Shown here piece after piece: positions 23,721-27,731 of a stretch of 27,731 bases of DNA. The first letter of the stretch is position 1. Every line of letters starts with the position of its first letter. Made by a program: the position numbers and the translations under genes. The notes under the pieces were generated by a model. That model was not told the DNA's origin. It made no database searches and saw only the letters and a program-made list of their open reading frames with translations. Source of the stretch: Pseudomonadota bacterium (GTDB lineage Bacteria > Pseudomonadota > Alphaproteobacteria > Rhodospirillales > 2-02-FULL-58-16); the NCBI GenBank assembly GCA_022567015.1, contig JADFHR010000001.1, positions 1 to 27,731 of the forward strand, in the 5' to 3' direction.

Positions 23721-24401
23721 TCATTCCGACACCAGCACGCCGTCCTCGAGCCGCACGGTGCGATCCATCCGCGCCGCCAGGACCGGATTGTGGGTGGCGA
23801 CCAGGGCGGCGAGCCCGGCGCCGCGGCTCAGCCGAAGCAACACGGAAAACACGTCCCCCGCCGTGCCCGGGTCGAGGTTGCCGGTGGGCTCGTCGGCGAG
23901 CAGCAGCTTGGGCGCATTGGCAAGGGCGCGGGCGATGGCGACCCGCTGCTGTTCGCCGCCCGAGAGCTTGCCGGGGCGGTGGCTGGCGCGGTCGCTCAGG
24001 TCCAGCCATTGCAGCAACTCCATGGCCCGGGCGCGCGCCTGGACGCGATCGAGCCCGGCGATGATCTGGGGGATGAGGATGTTCTCCAGGGCGGAAAACT
24101 CGGGCAGCAGATGGTGCTGCTGGTAGACGAAGCCGATGTTGTGGCGGCGCATGCGGGTCCGCGCGTCGTCGTCGAAGATGCGGCTGGATTCGCCGCAGAC
24201 CGACACCTCGCCCGCGTCGGGTTTCTCCAGGAGTCCGGCGATATGGAGAAGCGTCGACTTGCCGGCCCCGGACGGCCCGACCAGGGCCACGATCTCGCCT
24301 TCGCGCAGCTCCAGATCGACGCCGCGCAGCACCTCCAGGGTCGTCCGCCCCTGCTGGAAGGTGCGCACCACGCCGCCCAGGGCGAGCACGCGCTTACTCA
24401 T
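23721..24401 (-). CDS. lolD: Lipoprotein-releasing ABC transporter ATPase LolD
   Basis: LolD powers release of outer-membrane lipoproteins from the inner membrane to LolA. The 226-residue ATPase has Walker A GPSGAGKST (42-50), a Q-loop at FVYQQHHLLPEF, signature LSGGEQQR, Walker B LLLADEPTG and the switch histidine in VATHN. The YQQHHLLPEFSALEN segment is typical of LolD and the MacB/LolD class. Its ATG overlaps the end of the permease gene by 8 bp, fixing the assignment over other MacB-class ATPases. Confidence 0.94.
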   Translation of the reverse strand: MSKRVLALGGVVRTFQQGRTTLEVLRGVDLELREGEIVALVGPSGAGKSTLLHIAGLLEKPDAGEVSVCGESSRIFDDDARTRMRRHNIGFVYQQHHLLPEFSALENILIPQIIAGLDRVQARARAMELLQWLDLSDRASHRPGKLSGGEQQRVAIARALANAPKLLLADEPTGNLDPGTAGDVFSVLLRLSRGAGLAALVATHNPVLAARMDRTVRLEDGVLVSE

Positions 24402-25638
24402 AGCGCAGCGCCTCCGCCGGATCGATGCGCGCCGCCCGCCACGACGGATACAACGTGGCCAGGAACGACAGCCCCAGGCCCATGAGCACCACCATCGCCA
24501 CCTCCGCCGGGTCCGCCACCGCCGGGAGCCGGGAGAGGAAGTAGATTTCGGCGGCGAACAACTCGGTCCCGGTGAGTCCCTGGATCCACTGGCGGATGGT
24601 CTCGATGTTCTGGGTGAAGGTCAGGCCGAGGATAAATCCGGCCGTGGTGCCGATGATGCCCACGCTGGCGCCGCTGAGGAAGAAGATGCGCATGATGGTG
24701 CCTCTCGTCGCGCCCATGGTGCGCAGGATGGCGATGTCGCGGCCCTTGTCCTTGACCAGCATGATCATGCTGGAAATGATGTTGAACGCCGCCACCACGA
24801 TGATGAGGGTGAGAATCAGGAACATGACGTTCCGTTCCACCTGGATGGCGTTGAAGAAGCTGGCGTTGGCCTGTTGCCAATCGTGGATGCGGCCCTTGCC
24901 GCCGATGGCCTTCAGGATGTCCTCGCCGACGGCGATCGCCCGGTCGGGGTCCTCGACGAACACCTCCAGGTTGGTCACCGCCGCGGGCAGGCGGAAGTAC
25001 ACCTGGGCCGCCTCCAGGGGCAGGAAGACGAATCCCGAATCGTACTCGTACATGCCGATCTCGAAGGTGGCGGCGATGCGATAGGCGCGCATGCGCGGCA
25101 CCGTGCCGAAGACGGTGACGGTGCCCTTGGGGGAAATGAGCGTGATCTTGTCGCCGATGCGCAGTCCCAGCAGGCTCGCCAGGCGGGTGCCCACGACCAC
25201 CGCGTCACCGCCTTTGAAATCGTCCAGGGAGCCGGAAACGATGTTTTCGGCGATGACGGCGCGCCCGGCAAGGTCCTCCACCCTCAGGCCGCGCACCACC
25301 GCGCCCCTGGCCACGCCCTTGGCGGTCACCATCACCTGGCGTTCGATGATGGGGGTGACGGTGACGACGCCGGGAACCTTGCGCACCTTTTCGGCCAGGG
25401 GGTCGAACCCGGTCAGCGAATTCGTCGTGCCGTAGACGCTCAAATGTCCGTTGATGCCCAGGATGCGGGTCATGAGTTCCTGGCGGAAGCCGTTCATCAC
25501 CGCCATGACGATGATCAGGGTCGCCACCCCAAGGGCGATGCCGAGCAGGGAAAACCATGCGATGACGGAGATAAACCCCTCCTGGCGGCGCGCCCTCAGG
25601 TAGCGCATGGCCACCATCCATTCGAAAGCGGAAAACAC
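24394..25638 (-). CDS. lolC: Lipoprotein-releasing system permease, LolC/LolE (LolF-type)
   Basis: A 414-residue inner-membrane protein with an N-terminal membrane helix (about 23-48), a periplasmic MacB-type domain (about 50-260) and three C-terminal helices of the FtsX fold (about 270-400). FEWMVAMRYLRARR at the N-terminus is a hallmark of LolC/LolE. Only one permease gene accompanies lolD, so it probably acts as a homodimer, as described for LolF-type single permeases, instead of a LolC-LolE pair. The start is GTG at 25638 with AAAGGA 9 bases upstream. Overlap with lolD shows coupling. The choice between the symbols lolC, lolE and lolF is a naming matter. Confidence 0.93.
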   Translation of the reverse strand: MFSAFEWMVAMRYLRARRQEGFISVIAWFSLLGIALGVATLIIVMAVMNGFRQELMTRILGINGHLSVYGTTNSLTGFDPLAEKVRKVPGVVTVTPIIERQVMVTAKGVARGAVVRGLRVEDLAGRAVIAENIVSGSLDDFKGGDAVVVGTRLASLLGLRIGDKITLISPKGTVTVFGTVPRMRAYRIAATFEIGMYEYDSGFVFLPLEAAQVYFRLPAAVTNLEVFVEDPDRAIAVGEDILKAIGGKGRIHDWQQANASFFNAIQVERNVMFLILTLIIVVAAFNIISSMIMLVKDKGRDIAILRTMGATRGTIMRIFFLSGASVGIIGTTAGFILGLTFTQNIETIRQWIQGLTGTELFAAEIYFLSRLPAVADPAEVAMVVLMGLGLSFLATLYPSWRAARIDPAEALRYE

Positions 25639-25658
25639 CTAAGTTCGTCCTTTCCCGG

Positions 25659-26288
25659 TTACGGCCGGTTCAGTCCGGAGCGCACCATCTCGATGCGCGC
25701 CGCCGGCGCATCGGCGAACCGGCCGGCGTCGAAGGGCGGTTCCGGGGCGTATTCGAGAACCAGTTGAATGGCCTTCGCCACCTCTTCGCCGGCCACGTCC
25801 GCCGCCAGGCCCAGCGCCATGTCGATGCCCGACGATACCCCCGCCGCGGTGATCACCCTGCCCCGCTTGACCACCCGCTGGCGGACCGGGATCGCGCCGA
25901 ACGCGGCAAGATCGTCCATCGCCCGCCAGTGGGTGGTCGCCTGCACGCCCTTGAGGATCCCGGCGCCGCCGAGGATCAGGGCGCCCGTGCAAACGGACGT
26001 GGTCCAGCGGCTGTTCTGGTGCACGGCGGCGACCCAGCCGGTGATCTCCGCATCCGCCGCCGCCGCGTCGGCGCCGGGACCGCCCGGGACCACCAGGATC
26101 TCCGGCGCCGGCACCCGATCCAGGGCATAGTCGGCGATGAGTCCCAGGCGTCCGCCCGTCGTCCGGTATTCCCCCGGCTTCTTGGCCACGAACTTGACCT
26201 CGGCGCCGGGGAGTCTGCCCAGCACCTCGAAGGGACCGACGGCGTCCAGGGGCGTGATCCCATCGAAGAGCAAAATGGCGATTTCCAT
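25659..26288 (-). CDS. DJ-1/PfpI family protein, isonitrile hydratase-like
   Basis: A 209-residue protein resembling Pseudomonas putida isonitrile hydratase InhA, which hydrates isonitriles to N-substituted formamides. The nucleophile-elbow cysteine is C100 in TSVCTGALILGGAG; D15 (PLDAVGPFEV) matches the active-site aspartate of InhA (D17). The blocks ATTHW, GAIPV, GVSSGIDMALGLAA and LQ/VLEYAPEPPF also match. Similar DJ-1 proteins include glyoxalase-III-like and AraC-linked forms, so activity is not proven. The ORF could extend to 26447, but that part overlaps proS; the ATG at 26288 starts the first strand. It lies between proS (38 bp) and lolC (20 bp), an unusual insertion in that neighbourhood. 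Confidence 0.82.
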   Translation of the reverse strand: MEIAILLFDGITPLDAVGPFEVLGRLPGAEVKFVAKKPGEYRTTGGRLGLIADYALDRVPAPEILVVPGGPGADAAAADAEITGWVAAVHQNSRWTTSVCTGALILGGAGILKGVQATTHWRAMDDLAAFGAIPVRQRVVKRGRVITAAGVSSGIDMALGLAADVAGEEVAKAIQLVLEYAPEPPFDAGRFADAPAARIEMVRSGLNRP

Positions 26289-26326
26289 GGGTGCGCCGTC
26301 TCCCTGGGAACCGGGGTCCCGCCCGG

Positions 26327-27640
26327 TCACGCCGTCAACCTGGCCAGGGCCGACTCCTGAGACAGCTCCTGGCGTTCGCCGCTCCCGCGGTGCTTGAGCT
26401 CGACGATGCCGTCCTTGAGCCCCCGCGGTCCCACCACCAGCTGCCACGGCAGGCCGATCAGGTCCATGTCGGCGAACTTGACGCCGGCGCGCTCCGCCCG
26501 GTCGTCATAGAGGACCTCGACACCGTTCTCGCGCAAGTGTCCGTAAAGCCCGTCGCAGGCGGCGGCGCACCCGGAATCGTCGGCCTTCAGGTTGAGCAAC
26601 CCCACGTGGAAGGGCGCCACGCTGTCCGGCCAGAGGATGCCGGCGTCGTCGTGGAAGGCCTCGATGATGGCGCCGACCAGGCGCGAGACGCCGATGCCGT
26701 ACGACCCCATGTGGACGGCCACCTCGCGGCCGTCGGCGTCGGTGACCACGGCGTTCATGGGCTTGGAGTACTTGTCTCCGAAATAGAAGATGTGGCCGAC
26801 CTCGATGCCCCGCGCCGTGACCAGCGCATCGCCAAGGGCCTTGTCCTTCTGCGAATCGTGCTTGTCGTCGGTCGCCGCGTAAACGGACGTCCACCTGTCG
26901 ATAATCGGTTGCAGGTCGCCGTCGTAGTCCGTGGCGGCGCCCGGAGCCTCGAATTCCAGGAGGTCCCGGTGGCAGAACACCTGGGTTTCGCCGGTGTCGG
27001 CCAGGATGATGAACTCGTGGCTCATGTCGCCGCCGATGGGGCCGCTTTCGGCGACCATGGGGATGGCCTTGAGTCCCAAGCGCTCGAAGGTGCGAAGGTA
27101 GGCGACGAACATCTTGTTGTAGGACCTTTTCGCGCCTTCGAAGTCGAGGTCGAAGGAATACGAGTCCTTCATCAGGAACTCGCGCCCGCGCATGACGCCG
27201 AAGCGGGGCCGGACCTCGTCGCGGAACTTCCACTGGATGTGGTAGAGCAGCTTGGGCAGGTCCCGGTAGCTGCGCACCGCGGTGCGGAAGATGTCGGTGA
27301 TCTGCTCCTCGTTGGTGGGGCCGTACAGCATGTCGCGTTGGTGGCGGTCCTTGATGCGCAGCATCTCCGGACCGTAGTCGTCGTAGCGCGCGCTCTCGCG
27401 CCACAGATCGGCGGGCTGGATGGTCGGCATGAGCATTTCCTGGCAGCCCGCCGCGTCCTGCTCCTCGCGCACGATCTGCTCGATCTTCTTGAGCACGCGG
27501 AACCCCAGCGGCAGCCAAGAATAGATGCCGGCGCTGGACTGGCGGATCATGCCGGCCCGCAGCATCAGGCGGTGGGATACGATCTGCGCCTCGGCCGGAG
27601 TCTCCTTCAGCGTCGGCAGGAAATACTCGGAGAGGCGCAT
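26327..27640 (-). CDS. proS: Prolyl-tRNA synthetase (short, alphaproteobacterial type)
   Basis: A class II synthetase that charges tRNA-Pro. The 437-residue form lacks the editing insertion (INS) of the long bacterial ProS (about 570 residues), as in most alphaproteobacteria; trans-editing by a separate YbaK/ProXp protein would be expected. It shows motif 2 (FGVMRGREFLMKDSYSFD), motif 3 (GSYGIGVSRLVGA) and the C-terminal anticodon-binding domain (about 335-437, with DRAERAGVKFADMDLIG). The family N-terminus starts MRLSxYFLP, which corresponds to the ATG at 27640; in-frame ATGs at 27658, 27655 and 27652 would add up to 6 residues. None has a clear ribosome binding site. Confidence 0.95.
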   Translation of the reverse strand: MRLSEYFLPTLKETPAEAQIVSHRLMLRAGMIRQSSAGIYSWLPLGFRVLKKIEQIVREEQDAAGCQEMLMPTIQPADLWRESARYDDYGPEMLRIKDRHQRDMLYGPTNEEQITDIFRTAVRSYRDLPKLLYHIQWKFRDEVRPRFGVMRGREFLMKDSYSFDLDFEGAKRSYNKMFVAYLRTFERLGLKAIPMVAESGPIGGDMSHEFIILADTGETQVFCHRDLLEFEAPGAATDYDGDLQPIIDRWTSVYAATDDKHDSQKDKALGDALVTARGIEVGHIFYFGDKYSKPMNAVVTDADGREVAVHMGSYGIGVSRLVGAIIEAFHDDAGILWPDSVAPFHVGLLNLKADDSGCAAACDGLYGHLRENGVEVLYDDRAERAGVKFADMDLIGLPWQLVVGPRGLKDGIVELKHRGSGERQELSQESALARLTA

Positions 27641-27685
27641 GGCGTTGCTCATCATCACCGGCCGGGCGCGGGCGGGCCGGCCGGC

Positions 27686-27702
27686 CTTCGCCCGAAGCGA
27701 AG
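27686..27702. other. Small inverted repeat upstream of proS
   Basis: CTTCGC and GCGAAG pair around a 5-base loop in the short non-coding stretch between proS and the right edge. It could be the end of an upstream transcription unit or part of the proS leader; the context is cut off. Confidence 0.25.
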
Positions 27703-27731
27703 CCTCGGCTGCGCGCAGGCAGGGCGAATGT

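Noticed and set aside
21195..24485. Long plus-strand open frames opposite dnaE, lolD and the lol permease
   Set aside because: All lie opposite confirmed conserved proteins and show only codon-bias artefacts.
25976..26447. Extension of the DJ-1 protein into proS and an extra frame there
   Set aside because: The DJ-1 fold starts at the ATG at 26288; upstream codons overlap the conserved C-terminal domain of ProS.

Overview
This window is a piece of a GC-rich Gram-negative chromosome, most likely an alphaproteobacterium (perhaps Rhodospirillales or a relative; inference from gene content and order, not from a marker tree). Support comes from the short ProS, LpxI instead of LpxH, a single-PDZ RseP, one LolC/E-type permease beside LolD, and the long chain rpsB-tsf-pyrH-frr-uppS-cdsA-dxr-rseP-bamA-skp-lpxD-fabZ-lpxA-lpxI-lpxB. 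I see no tRNA, rRNA, insertion sequence, prophage or CRISPR array.

Layout. Positions 1-2151 (minus strand) hold a two-gene sensory unit: a periplasmic solute-binding protein, then, 2 bp downstream, a membrane PAS sensor that runs off the left edge. An AT-rich intergenic stretch (about 2220-2400) carries its likely promoter and a cluster of CGTATA/TATACG palindromic sites. Next comes gloA (glyoxalase I, minus), divergent from a two-gene plus-strand operon, 3031-5171, encoding a Gfo/Idh/MocA oxidoreductase and a DegT-type aminotransferase. Beside lpx genes these are best read as GnnA and GnnB, which make UDP-GlcNAc3N for lipid A with amide-linked primary acyl chains.

From 5175 to 20156 everything is on the minus strand and, in transcription order, runs from translation factors (rpsB, tsf, pyrH, frr) to undecaprenyl and phospholipid precursors (uppS, cdsA), isoprenoid synthesis (dxr), envelope proteolysis (rseP), outer-membrane protein assembly (bamA, skp) and lipid A synthesis (lpxD, fabZ, lpxA, lpxI, lpxB). 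Most junctions are overlapping or only a few bases long, so this is largely one envelope-biogenesis operon. Starts in it include GTG codons and one TTG (bamA).

Upstream of rpsB (still minus) lie dnaE, the lipoprotein exporter genes lolD and lolC/E, a DJ-1/PfpI protein resembling isonitrile hydratase, and proS. Notable small-scale signals are a nine-unit 30-bp coding repeat that gives ribosomal protein S2 a long Ala/Glu/Lys/Pro tail, a clear promoter with two leader hairpins before rpsB, and two DnaA boxes 21 bp apart just upstream of dnaE.

Nothing here is a clearly new system. The points most worth a second look are the gnnAB-lpx convergence, the S2 tail, the DnaA boxes at dnaE, and the FixL-like sensor paired with a binding protein.
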